DNA of 15,199 bases, taken from NCBI GenBank assembly GCA_026391515.1, contig JAPLEC010000177.1, forward strand, positions 1 to 15,199. The letters run 5' to 3'. Numbering within the stretch: the stretch's first letter is position 1; each line of letters opens with the position of its first letter. The notes beneath the pieces are model-generated. The model was not told the origin of the DNA. It saw only the letters and a program-made list of their open reading frames with translations, and made no database searches. Shown one piece after another: positions 5,053 to 13,043 of the stretch. This DNA comes from Bacteroidia bacterium. GTDB taxonomy: Bacteria > Bacteroidota > Bacteroidia > Bacteroidales > VadinHA17. A program made the position numbers and the translations under genes.

Positions 5053-7929
5053 TCAATTTTTCTTCTTGTCTTTGTCCCGTTTTCTTTTGTAAAAGAAGAT
5101 GAAGATAAGTAATCCGGCGCCAATCAGTAACCACAGGTACCACAGCTTTTTACCTTTTGCTTCAACCATATTTAATTTAATGGTATCTGCCGTAATATCT
5201 TTAGCACTTATAAGATTAGCAAGGCTGTTAAAGAGTGTTTCAACAGAAACATTTCCCTTATTCTTATTATTTAGCAAGAACAGAATTAAATCTGATGGCG
5301 TTTTAATACTTTCCTTTCTGAGATTCAGTGAATTAACCCACGAACGCATCGGTTCTTCCGAATTATCGGCAAGGTCTTTAATGAAATTGTCAATATTAGT
5401 ACCTGGTGTAGTGCTGATAGCAGCAAAAATTTTTGCCAGCTGTTCATCAGTCAGACCCTGATTAACAGATTCATTATAAAATGTCTGCAGCCAATCTCCG
5501 GCCTTTTTAATTCTCTTTTCATCGGTTGATCTTACTGCCTGCTGAATAAATGCACCTGATTCAGAATTTTGACTGTATGCCAGAATCTTCTCTCTCAGCA
5601 GATCAATCTTGGGATCTGTTCCAATGAGAATATCACGTGCCAGGTTATTCAGAGCTTCCGGTGTTATTTTGCCATTGGTCATTGATGAAATATATTCCTG
5701 TAACCCGGTCCATTTCTTAAGATTCAGCTTATAGATATCGATATCACCCAGGATCTTCTTTATTTCACCATCTGAATATTTTGCCATTATATCTACAGCA
5801 GCCTGGGTGAGGACATTATCGCTAACTGCGACCTTAAGTGCAAGCTTATCAACCTCTTCAGGACTTATACTGCTTTTTGCGGCATTATCTTTAACAAATG
5901 ATATAACATCATCCACTTTCCCGAACTGATGTTTTTGAATTTCATTTATATCAATGAAATTTTTTAATTTATCATCCGCCCTGTTTCTAAGCATTTCAGC
6001 AAATGCAGCAACCTGTTTTTTGGCAATGACCCTTGTATATTCAGGCCTTACAACCGGTTGTGATGTAACACCTTGCTCCCTGGTTATAAAGACATCTGTT
6101 GATGTGATATTGCTGAACCTGTCGGTTAACTTAAATGTAACTTTATTATCTCCGGGATGAGGGACCATTTTATAAATAAATGTCGAATCCGATATTACAA
6201 ATTGTTCAGTGGATATCAGCGAATCACCTATCCAGTGTTCAACTGTAAGAAGTGATCCCGGTTCAACATTAAGAGGAAAAGCAATAGTATCTCCTTTAGT
6301 AACTGAAATGTTCTTATTGCTTTCAACATTCAGATCAGCCACAAAGTCTGTTTTTGGCAAGATTGTTCCCGGCAGAACAAAAGTATCCGACGGGTTTGAA
6401 ATATCCAGATCAAGATTCTTTTTTACTGTTTCACTGTACGGAGACTCATATGTGATTTCATAGTTCCCCTGTGGAAGCTCAATTTCATATTCACCCGTTT
6501 TAGGGTTGGAATAGACAACTATTTTCTGACTGGGATTTGCAATATTCGTAGCAGTGACCTTTACACTATCTTTGAGATTGAATATTTGATCTGCAACTTT
6601 TACCAACCCCTTGATTATAAATTTCCTGGGGTGATCCTTATTAAATATTTCAATCCGGTATATATCAGAAAGTCCGTAGCCTCCTGTATCAATAAATGCA
6701 TAATAAGCCTGATATCCGTCATTTACAGGATCAAAGAAAAGGTCGTCATCTGTAGAATTCAGAGGATATCCGACGTTAAGCGGCACAGACCACTCTCCGT
6801 TATCAAGAAGTGTCGAATAAAAGACATCATAACCACCCATGTTGAAATGCCCGCTTGAGCTGAAAAACAAAGTCTTATCGTCGGCGCTAAGGAACGGGGT
6901 GTCTTCATTATAAATGGTATTTATTACCGGACCGAGGTTTTTTGCAGGTCCCCATGCATTTCCGGTGTCTCTTTCAGACACATAGATATCAAGACCGCCG
7001 ACTGTACCTTTCCTGTTGGAAGTGAAATAAAGCTTTTTCCCGTCATGAGATATGGTTGCATGCGATTCCCAGTACTTGGTATTAATATTGTCATTCAGCT
7101 TTACAATGTTTGACCATTTTTCATTATTTATTCTTTTGGTTACATAAATATTCCCATCGTAATCTTCACCACGGCGGTAAATATACAGCTCTTTGCCATC
7201 GTTGGAAAGTGATGTGGCAAAGTTACCTTCCTCCTGTCCAAATCCCAGATCCGGAATGATGTTTACCGGTTCAGCCCATTTATCATTAACTCTTTTAGAA
7301 TATAAAATTTGCAGCTGAAATGGTGATTTCCTATTATATACCATCGAATTCTGATCGCCTGAGACTACAGGGTTTATGTCAGCGTATTGAACATTAATAA
7401 GATTTCCGAGGTTTGTTTTCCTGATATACAACGGTTTTTTCATCAATTCCTGAGCATTCTTGCACGATTTAATCTGCAGGTCGACAACAGCAGTATCATA
7501 TACTTTCGGATCCAGGTTTTTTCTGAAAAGCTCATATGTTTCAATGGCTTTATCCAGCTGATTATTAATTCTGTATGCATTTGCCAGGTAGTAGAGAGCA
7601 TCATGCGGTGCACCCTTTTCACTGAATTTTCCCTCTTTATATTTCGGATTAATATTTTTTACAGCATCCTCAAGATAGGCTATTGCTTTATATTTTTCAC
7701 CCTGCTTGAAAATATAACATTGCCCAATCCTGTATTTTATATTTGAATTGTTTGGATAAGATTTTATAAGCTCCTGGTATTTTGCTAATGCTTCTTCATA
7801 TTCCTCAAATAAAACGTACCCTTCAGCTTGGACGAACTTCAATTTATTTTCTATTCTTGCCTGGGGGAACAAATTATTACCAATCAGAAAAACCAGTAAA
7901 AACGTAATCAGGGTAAACTTTTTCATCAT
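5053..7929 (-). CDS. Large TPR + PD40 propeller + CRD + helical-repeat protein with C-terminal membrane anchor
   Basis: This is a 958-residue envelope protein. Residues 1-24 are a signal peptide (two adjacent ATGs, 7929 and 7926; either fits). TPR-like helices cover about 28-165 (RIGQCYIF, LQIKSCKNAQ). About 180-430 is the PD40/PEG propeller (WESHATISHDGKKLYFTSNR, GGLDIYVSE, INTIYNEDTPF, GHFNMGGYDVFYS). About 436-522 is CRD-like (GEYEIELPQGNYEITY). About 525-618 is an Ig/cadherin-like beta region. About 641-915 consists of four degenerate ~70-residue helical repeats. Residues 929-947 form a membrane helix (LWYLWLLIGAGLLIFIFFY) followed by a KRKRDKDKKK tail. With an N-terminal signal peptide and a basic C-terminus, the likely topology is periplasmic body, inner-membrane anchor and cytoplasmic tail. 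No LPXTG-like or T9SS C-terminal sorting motif was recognised. It is first of the four paralogues, after a 241-bp spacer and ahead of its own terminator. Function unknown. Confidence 0.92.
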   Translation of the reverse strand: MMKKFTLITFLLVFLIGNNLFPQARIENKLKFVQAEGYVLFEEYEEALAKYQELIKSYPNNSNIKYRIGQCYIFKQGEKYKAIAYLEDAVKNINPKYKEGKFSEKGAPHDALYYLANAYRINNQLDKAIETYELFRKNLDPKVYDTAVVDLQIKSCKNAQELMKKPLYIRKTNLGNLINVQYADINPVVSGDQNSMVYNRKSPFQLQILYSKRVNDKWAEPVNIIPDLGFGQEEGNFATSLSNDGKELYIYRRGEDYDGNIYVTKRINNEKWSNIVKLNDNINTKYWESHATISHDGKKLYFTSNRKGTVGGLDIYVSERDTGNAWGPAKNLGPVINTIYNEDTPFLSADDKTLFFSSSGHFNMGGYDVFYSTLLDNGEWSVPLNVGYPLNSTDDDLFFDPVNDGYQAYYAFIDTGGYGLSDIYRIEIFNKDHPRKFIIKGLVKVADQIFNLKDSVKVTATNIANPSQKIVVYSNPKTGEYEIELPQGNYEITYESPYSETVKKNLDLDISNPSDTFVLPGTILPKTDFVADLNVESNKNISVTKGDTIAFPLNVEPGSLLTVEHWIGDSLISTEQFVISDSTFIYKMVPHPGDNKVTFKLTDRFSNITSTDVFITREQGVTSQPVVRPEYTRVIAKKQVAAFAEMLRNRADDKLKNFIDINEIQKHQFGKVDDVISFVKDNAAKSSISPEEVDKLALKVAVSDNVLTQAAVDIMAKYSDGEIKKILGDIDIYKLNLKKWTGLQEYISSMTNGKITPEALNNLARDILIGTDPKIDLLREKILAYSQNSESGAFIQQAVRSTDEKRIKKAGDWLQTFYNESVNQGLTDEQLAKIFAAISTTPGTNIDNFIKDLADNSEEPMRSWVNSLNLRKESIKTPSDLILFLLNNKNKGNVSVETLFNSLANLISAKDITADTIKLNMVEAKGKKLWYLWLLIGAGLLIFIFFYKRKRDKDKKKN
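5185..6009 (-). repeat. Four ~70-residue helical repeats coded within the large paralogue
   Basis: Protein residues 641-915 can be split into units at about 641-706, 707-776, 777-846 and 847-915. Each contains an aromatic or hydrophobic helix (ISFVK, QEYIS, LQTFY, ILFLL) followed by a turn and a second helix with the shared pattern [IVL]-[ST]-x-E-x-x-x-x-[LI] (ISPEEVDKLA, ITPEALNNLA, LTDEQLAKIF, VSVETLFNSLA). The aligned Glu residues lie at 691, 758, 829 and 897, spacings of 67, 71 and 68. I do not recognise this repeat as a named family. The repeats are divergent in protein, so this is an ancient protein-level duplication, not a DNA satellite. Confidence 0.7.
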
Positions 7930-8126
7930 CTTAATACAGGTATAATTAGATATGAAAGAACCTCGGTTTTAAGCTTAATAAATCCAACTTTCGGTTCTGT
8001 TCAGGTACTGAGGCTCTAAATTTTTCTGTTTCAAATCTTAAAGGCACTAATATAGCAGAAATATTAGAAAAAAGGGTAAATTTTTTTATTCCTTTTTTAT
8101 TAACCGCTGCAAAATATTTGCTAAAC

Positions 8127-8151
8127 CTGAATTTTGTTAGATGAAATTCAG
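8127..8151. repeat. Inverted repeat after the E2 gene, in a 241-bp AT-rich spacer
   Basis: CTGAATTT and AAATTCAG are perfect 8-bp arms around a 9-base loop, beginning 19 bases after the E2 stop on the minus strand. The stem is AT-rich and is not followed by a U-run, so it is not a textbook terminator; it may be an operator or an mRNA 3' stabiliser. The same spacer (7930-8170) holds a small palindrome GCAAA-ATA-TTTGC (8109-8121), an AAAAAAGG / CCTTTTTT pair (8068-8098) and AGAACC / GGTTCT arms (7957-7962 and 7993-7998) in the probable leader of the large paralogue. No exact TAnnTTTG box was found on the minus strand, so the promoter of that gene is unassigned. Confidence 0.45.
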
Positions 8152-8170
8152 AACAGATATTGTTGAAGAA

Positions 8171-9472
8171 TCAGGATAATATTATGTCGGAAGAGTAATT
8201 TTCAAGAATATTCTTTATCCTGTTCAGGAACTTTCCTGCAAGTGCACCATCAATCACCCTGTGATCATAGCTTAATGACAGTATCATTATTTGCCGGATT
8301 GCTATGACATCACCATCAGGTGTTTCAATGACAGCCGGAGTTTTTCTGACTGCACCCGTGCCAAGTATTGCGGCCTGGGGCTGATTAATAATGGGAGTCC
8401 CTGCAAGGTTGTTATAACTTCCAAAATTCGTTATTGTAAAGGTTCCTCCTGTTATTTCATCGGGTTTTAGCTTATTGCTCCTTGCCCTTTCTGCAAGGTC
8501 ATTGACACTCTTGGCAAGCCCTGTAAGATTTTTCTCATTTGCGTTTTTTATTACAGGAACAATAAGATTACCATCAGGAAGGGCAGTGGCCATACCGATA
8601 TTTATATTTTTCTTTTTGATAATATTATTTCCATCGACAGAAATATTAATCGTCGGGAATTCATGAAGTGCTCTGGCTGCAGCGTCAATAAAGATGGGAG
8701 TTAATGTAAGCTTCTGTTTTTCAGCTGCATAGAATTTTTCCTTGATTGAATTTCTCCAGTTTACAAGCCTTGTTACATCAGCATCAATAAATGAAGTAAC
8801 GTGAGGTGAGGTTTTTTTCGAAAGCACCATATGATCGGCGATGAGCCTGCGAACCCTGTCCATCTCAATTACTTCATCCTTCCCTGATTTCTTATCAGTC
8901 TCACTCTCCTCCTTAACTGTTTCCGGAGCCGTTCCAATGGCAGAAACTTCTTCTTCTGACCTGGTCTCTATAAGTTTGAGAATATCATTCTTTGTGATCC
9001 TTCCGTCCATTCCTGTTCCGTTGATTTTGTCAAGCTCATCATAGCGTATATTTTCACGTGCAGCAATACTTCTTACAAGCGGTGAAATGAATTTCCCCAA
9101 TGGTGTCCTGCTTTTCATTGAGTGCGATAAAACCTCAACCTCCTTATTCTCATTTCTTATTTCTTCAATAGCCTCCCTGATTCTGCCGATTTCTTTGCTT
9201 ATCAGTTCTTTTTCTTCCGGTGTGGCTGTTGTATTCTTTTCAATAACAGCAATTGTCTCTCCGACTTTTATGACAGAACCTTCTCTGGCAATGATTGATA
9301 CAATAGTTCCATCGACAGGTGACGGAACCTCAGAATCAACTTTATCTGTGGCAACTTCAACAAGAGGATCATCCTCCCTGACTGAAGCGCCCTCGGTAAT
9401 CAGCCATTTATTTATAGTTGCTTCGATTACTCCTTCCCCCATTGCCGGAAGTACGATATTCATTGTTGCCAT
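8171..9472 (-). CDS. Dihydrolipoamide acyltransferase (E2) of a 2-oxo acid dehydrogenase complex
   Basis: This 433-residue E2 moves the acyl group from the E1-bound intermediate via lipoyl-lysine to coenzyme A and forms the core of a pyruvate or branched-chain 2-oxo acid dehydrogenase complex in the cytoplasm. Residues 4-78 are a single lipoyl domain, with the modified Lys at 44 in TDKVDSE. About 122-166 is the peripheral-subunit-binding domain (SPLVRSIAARENI, GTGMDGRITKNDI). About 203-433 is the catalytic acetyltransferase domain, with FTITNFGS and the active-site motif DHRVIDG (His404, Asp408). The first linker (82-118) is charged and probably helical rather than Ala/Pro-rich. Length is normal for a one-lipoyl E2. 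The start at 9472 has an alternative ATG three codons later. E1 and E3 genes are not in the window, so substrate (pyruvate, 2-oxoglutarate or branched-chain) cannot be fixed; the sequence style fits the PDH/BCKDH group. Confidence 0.95.
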   Translation of the reverse strand: MATMNIVLPAMGEGVIEATINKWLITEGASVREDDPLVEVATDKVDSEVPSPVDGTIVSIIAREGSVIKVGETIAVIEKNTTATPEEKELISKEIGRIREAIEEIRNENKEVEVLSHSMKSRTPLGKFISPLVRSIAARENIRYDELDKINGTGMDGRITKNDILKLIETRSEEEVSAIGTAPETVKEESETDKKSGKDEVIEMDRVRRLIADHMVLSKKTSPHVTSFIDADVTRLVNWRNSIKEKFYAAEKQKLTLTPIFIDAAARALHEFPTINISVDGNNIIKKKNINIGMATALPDGNLIVPVIKNANEKNLTGLAKSVNDLAERARSNKLKPDEITGGTFTITNFGSYNNLAGTPIINQPQAAILGTGAVRKTPAVIETPDGDVIAIRQIMILSLSYDHRVIDGALAGKFLNRIKNILENYSSDIILS

Positions 9473-9551
9473 TGCTTCTTAACCATAATAACCCAACCAC
9501 TTAACAGTTTAAATCAAAAAATGTTCAGGGAATGAAACAGGAAAGCAGAAA

Positions 9552-11195
9552 TCAACCGAAAAGATTCTTAATTCTGTCAATAATTCTTGCTGAAAAGGAA
9601 GTCCGGCTGAATAAAATTATATCCTCTTTCGGATTAACATATCTGCTTCCGAGAATATAACTTTCATCAGCAGATGCTATTCTTATTTTGATATTAAAAT
9701 CAGATATAATATGCATAGAATCAATTACTTGTGAAGCACCTAGATTATGGGTAGTAAAAATTATCTCTTTGATTTTATTAATCCTGATTACTTCCCGTAT
9801 CTGTTCAATATTGCCAAGCACCTCCTCCTTCATATCATCCTGCCTGATGCTTATTCTTCCTGCTATTCTGTTCCTGATTCCCAATGATAACATCAGATCC
9901 TTAACTCTTGAATATCCTTCAGAATCAGATACGATTACGGTTTTTCTGTTTTTTGAAAATGGATTATCAGCAATTTCAAAGCCAATAACTGAAATAAACA
10001 ATCTCCATAACGGAACTGCAAGAAGTGACATTAAACCTCCCGTAATGATTATTGCCCTCGAAAACCTCAGATCGAGGGGGAGAAGCGCATAGACAATAAG
10101 AATTAAGATTGTCCCGGTAAATACTCCTTTTATTGCGCTGAAAGGTTTAACAGGAATTATATAACCGGAGAGAGACAGAATAGAAAGAATAATTATTAAT
10201 GTATAGGCAGGTATTATATTTTCCGTAAATGTTTCAGGGTACCTGTACCCGGCACCGTATTTGTAAACTCCCCATGCTGATGTTGCAAGGCGGAATATAC
10301 AATAGACCAGAATTCCGTCTGTTAACGGGAAAAATATTTTTTTCATAAACTGCTTCAACACTGATAATCCTGCCCTGAAGAATATTGCAACATGGATTAA
10401 AAGGGTAAAAGCTTTTAAACTTCCATTGGCAAAATGTTTCCTGACAAAAATTATCATTGCTTTGTAAAAGTTAACTAAAACATTCAGGTTCTCCTTTTTA
10501 GTGCTTTCACCTTTGTAATGGATTATTTTAATTTCCGGGAAATAATAATTATTGTAACCTTCTCTTTGCAGTCTGTAGCTGTAATCGACATCTTCGCCAT
10601 ACATAAAAAAGTCCTCATCAAGAAGTCCTGTTTTAATGACGGCCTCTCTGCGGAGAAACATAAAAGCTCCTGAAATAACATCTGCCTGGCTAGTCTCCAT
10701 GTCGTTGAGATGTCCCAGATAGTATTTGTTAAAAATGTGTGACTTTGGGAAAAGGTACGATAATCCGGTCATTTTAAAGAAGGCTGTTTTGGGAGTTGGC
10801 AGTGCTCTTTTTGATTCCGGCAGAGGCCTTCCTTTGCCATCAATCATTTTTACTCCCGTGGCACCCGCATCAGGGTGATCATCCATGAAGCTGATGCATC
10901 TTCTAAAAGTATCTTCCTCTACTATGGTGTCAGGATTTAGAAGTAGCAAATATCTTCCTGTTGCCAGCTTTAGGGCTTGATTATTGGCTGCAGAAAATCC
11001 TTTATTATCGCGATTTATGAAAAGTTTTACTTCAGGGAACAGAGTTCTGACCATTGAACATGAACCATCAGCTGAATTATTGTCAACAACAAATACTTCA
11101 CATTCAATATCTTCTGAAGCCTTACGGACAGAGTGCAGGCATTGTTCCAGAAAGTACCTTACATTATAACTGACAATAATTACAGAGAGTTCCAT
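9552..11195 (-). CDS. Family 2 glycosyltransferase fused to membrane helices and a Rossmann-like domain
   Basis: The protein is 547 residues. About 1-255 is a GT-A glycosyltransferase of family 2, rhamnosyltransferase-like: VIIVSYN at the start, VVDNNSADGS, DNKGFSAANN, the metal-site equivalent LLLNPDT (87-90), and DFFMYGEDVDYSYR (196-208). About 260-402 contains around five hydrophobic segments, so the enzyme is probably anchored in the inner membrane with the catalytic domain in the cytoplasm. About 417-547 looks like a Rossmann-type domain, similar in layout to the CoA-binding-like domain of polyprenyl glycosylphosphotransferases (KTVIVSDSEGYSRV, IKEIIFTT), but the glycine-rich loop is degenerate and the catalytic sugar-phosphotransferase part is absent. 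A role in cell-surface polysaccharide or lipid-linked glycan synthesis is likely; donor and acceptor are unknown. It follows the aminotransferase gene after only 6 bp, so the two are probably cotranscribed. Confidence 0.9.
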   Translation of the reverse strand: MELSVIIVSYNVRYFLEQCLHSVRKASEDIECEVFVVDNNSADGSCSMVRTLFPEVKLFINRDNKGFSAANNQALKLATGRYLLLLNPDTIVEEDTFRRCISFMDDHPDAGATGVKMIDGKGRPLPESKRALPTPKTAFFKMTGLSYLFPKSHIFNKYYLGHLNDMETSQADVISGAFMFLRREAVIKTGLLDEDFFMYGEDVDYSYRLQREGYNNYYFPEIKIIHYKGESTKKENLNVLVNFYKAMIIFVRKHFANGSLKAFTLLIHVAIFFRAGLSVLKQFMKKIFFPLTDGILVYCIFRLATSAWGVYKYGAGYRYPETFTENIIPAYTLIIILSILSLSGYIIPVKPFSAIKGVFTGTILILIVYALLPLDLRFSRAIIITGGLMSLLAVPLWRLFISVIGFEIADNPFSKNRKTVIVSDSEGYSRVKDLMLSLGIRNRIAGRISIRQDDMKEEVLGNIEQIREVIRINKIKEIIFTTHNLGASQVIDSMHIISDFNIKIRIASADESYILGSRYVNPKEDIILFSRTSFSARIIDRIKNLFG

Positions 11196-11201
11196 AAAAT
11201 A

Positions 11202-12416
11202 CTATTTACCGGTCAATTCTTCCCGGATGACAGCAGAGAGGCGCCTGATCCCTTCTTCTATTATTTCAGGATTTGAGAATGAAAAATTGAGGCGCATAGT
11301 ATTGTGTCCGGAATCGTTGCAGAAAAATGAAGAACCTGATACAAATGCAACATTCTTTTCGATAGCTTTTTTGAAAATTGTATCAGCATCGGCATGGGCT
11401 GGAAGAGTGACGAAAAGAAAAAGTCCGCCCTGAGGTTCTGTCCATTTCACATTTTCAGGCATATATTTTCTTAGACATTTAATCATTTGATTCCGTCTGT
11501 CGCTATAAAGGGCAATTGTTTTTTTCAGGTTCTTCTCCAGGAGCCCCTTTTCAATATAGCGCGCAATGATTTTCTGGACAAATGAAGATGTGCAAATGTC
11601 AGCAGTTTGCTTTGCCATAACAATTTTATCAAGTATTTCCTGATTGCCGATTACCCACCCGACCCTGAATCCGGGAGATAAAATCTTAGAAAACGTACAG
11701 AGAGTTATAACTCTGCCGGTTGTATCCAGTTCGCACATCATTCTCTGGGATTCTCCTTCAAAACGGACTTCGCGGTAAGGGCTGTCTTCCACGATCAACA
11801 GGTCATATTTTTCTGCTATATCGATGATTCTTATTCTTCTCGATTCAGGAAGGGTAATGCCTGCAGGATTCTGAAAATCAGGTATTACGTAAATGAATTT
11901 TATCTTTTTCCCAAGCTCTTTTAAATGGATTATGGTATCTTCCAGTTCATCGGGTTTCATCCCGTTTTCATCAAGTGTAATGCCTTTCAATTTTGCCCCA
12001 TAAACGGTAAACGCGTTTAAGCCACCCAGATAGGAGGGAAGACCACAGAGTATATAATCGCCCGGATCTATCAGGATCCTTGCTATCAGATCAAGTCCCT
12101 GTTGTGAGCCGGTTGTTATTATCAGGTTTTCCATTCCGATTTTCAATCCCTGCCTGTTATGTCTGTCAACCAAAGCTTTACGCAGCCTAGGATCACCTTC
12201 AGTTGTTCCATACTGAAGTCCTTCAGCCCCATGTTTTTCAAGAACTTCAAGAACAATTTCCTTCAGATCGTCAATAGGAAAGGTCTCAGGAGCGGGAAGC
12301 CCTCCGGCAAATGAAATCATACCTGGTTTCTGAAGAAGCTTAAGTATCTCTCTGATAGCTGAACGCTTCATGCTTTTTGCAGAGACGGACAGGAATTTCT
12401 TTATGGATTTTAGCAT
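11202..12416 (-). CDS. PLP-dependent class I/II aminotransferase (2-aminoadipate/aromatic type)
   Basis: This 404-residue fold-type I aminotransferase has no fused GntR DNA-binding domain. The N-terminus SAIREILKLLQKPGMISFAGGLPAPE, read in two parts, is typical of the LysN/aromatic/2-aminoadipate branch. Visible PLP-site elements are TTGSQQGLD (101-109), the Asn183 region PDFQNPAG, Asp211 in VEDSPYRE, the Schiff-base Lys244 in TFSKILSPGFRVGW, and the substrate carboxylate Arg375 in TMRLNFS. It exchanges an amino group between an amino acid and a 2-oxo acid in the cytoplasm; the exact substrate cannot be told from sequence. The ATG at 12416 overlaps the end of recR by 7 bp, and a second in-frame Met (16) is a less likely start because the overlap fits an operon. 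Length is as expected. Confidence 0.93.
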   Translation of the reverse strand: MLKSIKKFLSVSAKSMKRSAIREILKLLQKPGMISFAGGLPAPETFPIDDLKEIVLEVLEKHGAEGLQYGTTEGDPRLRKALVDRHNRQGLKIGMENLIITTGSQQGLDLIARILIDPGDYILCGLPSYLGGLNAFTVYGAKLKGITLDENGMKPDELEDTIIHLKELGKKIKFIYVIPDFQNPAGITLPESRRIRIIDIAEKYDLLIVEDSPYREVRFEGESQRMMCELDTTGRVITLCTFSKILSPGFRVGWVIGNQEILDKIVMAKQTADICTSSFVQKIIARYIEKGLLEKNLKKTIALYSDRRNQMIKCLRKYMPENVKWTEPQGGLFLFVTLPAHADADTIFKKAIEKNVAFVSGSSFFCNDSGHNTMRLNFSFSNPEIIEEGIRRLSAVIREELTGK

Positions 12417-13027
12417 TGCTGATATGGGTTTCTGTTATTTATTGCACGACCAAGAGTTATTTCGTCGGTATATTCAAGTTCATCACCGATTGCGACACCC
12501 CTGGCCAGTGTAGTAATAACAGGATTATATTTACTTAGCCTCTTGAAGAGATAAAAATTTGTAGTATCTCCCTCCATTGTTGTGCTTAGTGCAAAAATAA
12601 TTTCCCTGATCCCGCCCGCTTTTACTTTCTCTTCAAGAGTGTCGATTTTCAGGTCCGAAGGGCCGACTCCGTCGATTGGTGAAATTATTCCTCCAAGCAC
12701 ATGGTATAAACCTGTGTACTGGCGTGTGTTCTCGATTGACATCACATCCTGGATATTCTCAACAACACAAATGATTGATTTATCGCGCTTTTCATCGCTG
12801 CAAATACTGCAGATCTCTGTGTCGGAAATGTTATTACACACTTTGCAGTAATGTATCTCTTCATGAAGTTTGATTATGCTTTCCCCAAATCTTTTAACCT
12901 CCTCAGAATCCCGTCGCAGCAGATTCATTACCAGCCTGAAAGCTGTTTTTCTCCCGACGCCCGGAAGTGATGCAAATTCATTAACTGCATTTTCCAGGAG
13001 CCTTGATGGGAACTCGGTAAAACTCAT
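12410..13027 (-). CDS. recR: Recombination mediator protein RecR
   Basis: RecR works with RecO (and RecF) to load RecA on gapped or SSB-coated DNA during recombinational repair. From the ATG at 13027 the protein is 205 residues, the normal size. Visible parts: helix-hairpin-helix LPGVGRKTAFRL (21-32), a four-Cys zinc finger (C61, C64, C73, C76: YCKVC and CSICSD), the Toprim domain from about 84 (IICVVEN, YHVLGG, TTMEGDTT) and the C-terminal ARGVAIGDELEYTDEITLG segment. The frame extends ten codons upstream to an ATG at 13057, but that Met precedes a -7 box at 13044-13051, and the family starts with the MSFTEFPS-like segment, so the inner ATG is preferred. It heads the run that continues into the aminotransferase with a 7-bp overlap. 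Confidence 0.97.
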   Translation of the reverse strand: MSFTEFPSRLLENAVNEFASLPGVGRKTAFRLVMNLLRRDSEEVKRFGESIIKLHEEIHYCKVCNNISDTEICSICSDEKRDKSIICVVENIQDVMSIENTRQYTGLYHVLGGIISPIDGVGPSDLKIDTLEEKVKAGGIREIIFALSTTMEGDTTNFYLFKRLSKYNPVITTLARGVAIGDELEYTDEITLGRAINNRNPYQQC

Positions 13028-13043
13028 AATGGATGCTTTTAGA

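Noticed and set aside
8068..8098. AAAAAAGG / CCTTTTTT pair as a terminator of the E2 gene
   Set aside because: Only two GC pairs and a 15-base AT loop; such pairing is expected by chance in this AT-rich spacer.
9087..9482. 131-codon plus-strand open frame opposite the E2 gene
   Set aside because: It lies wholly opposite a well-supported gene, its protein is low-complexity Ser/Ile-rich and resembles nothing; it is a shadow of E2 codon usage.
9688..10092. 134-codon plus-strand open frame opposite the glycosyltransferase
   Set aside because: Antisense to a conserved domain-bearing gene with no recognisable protein features.
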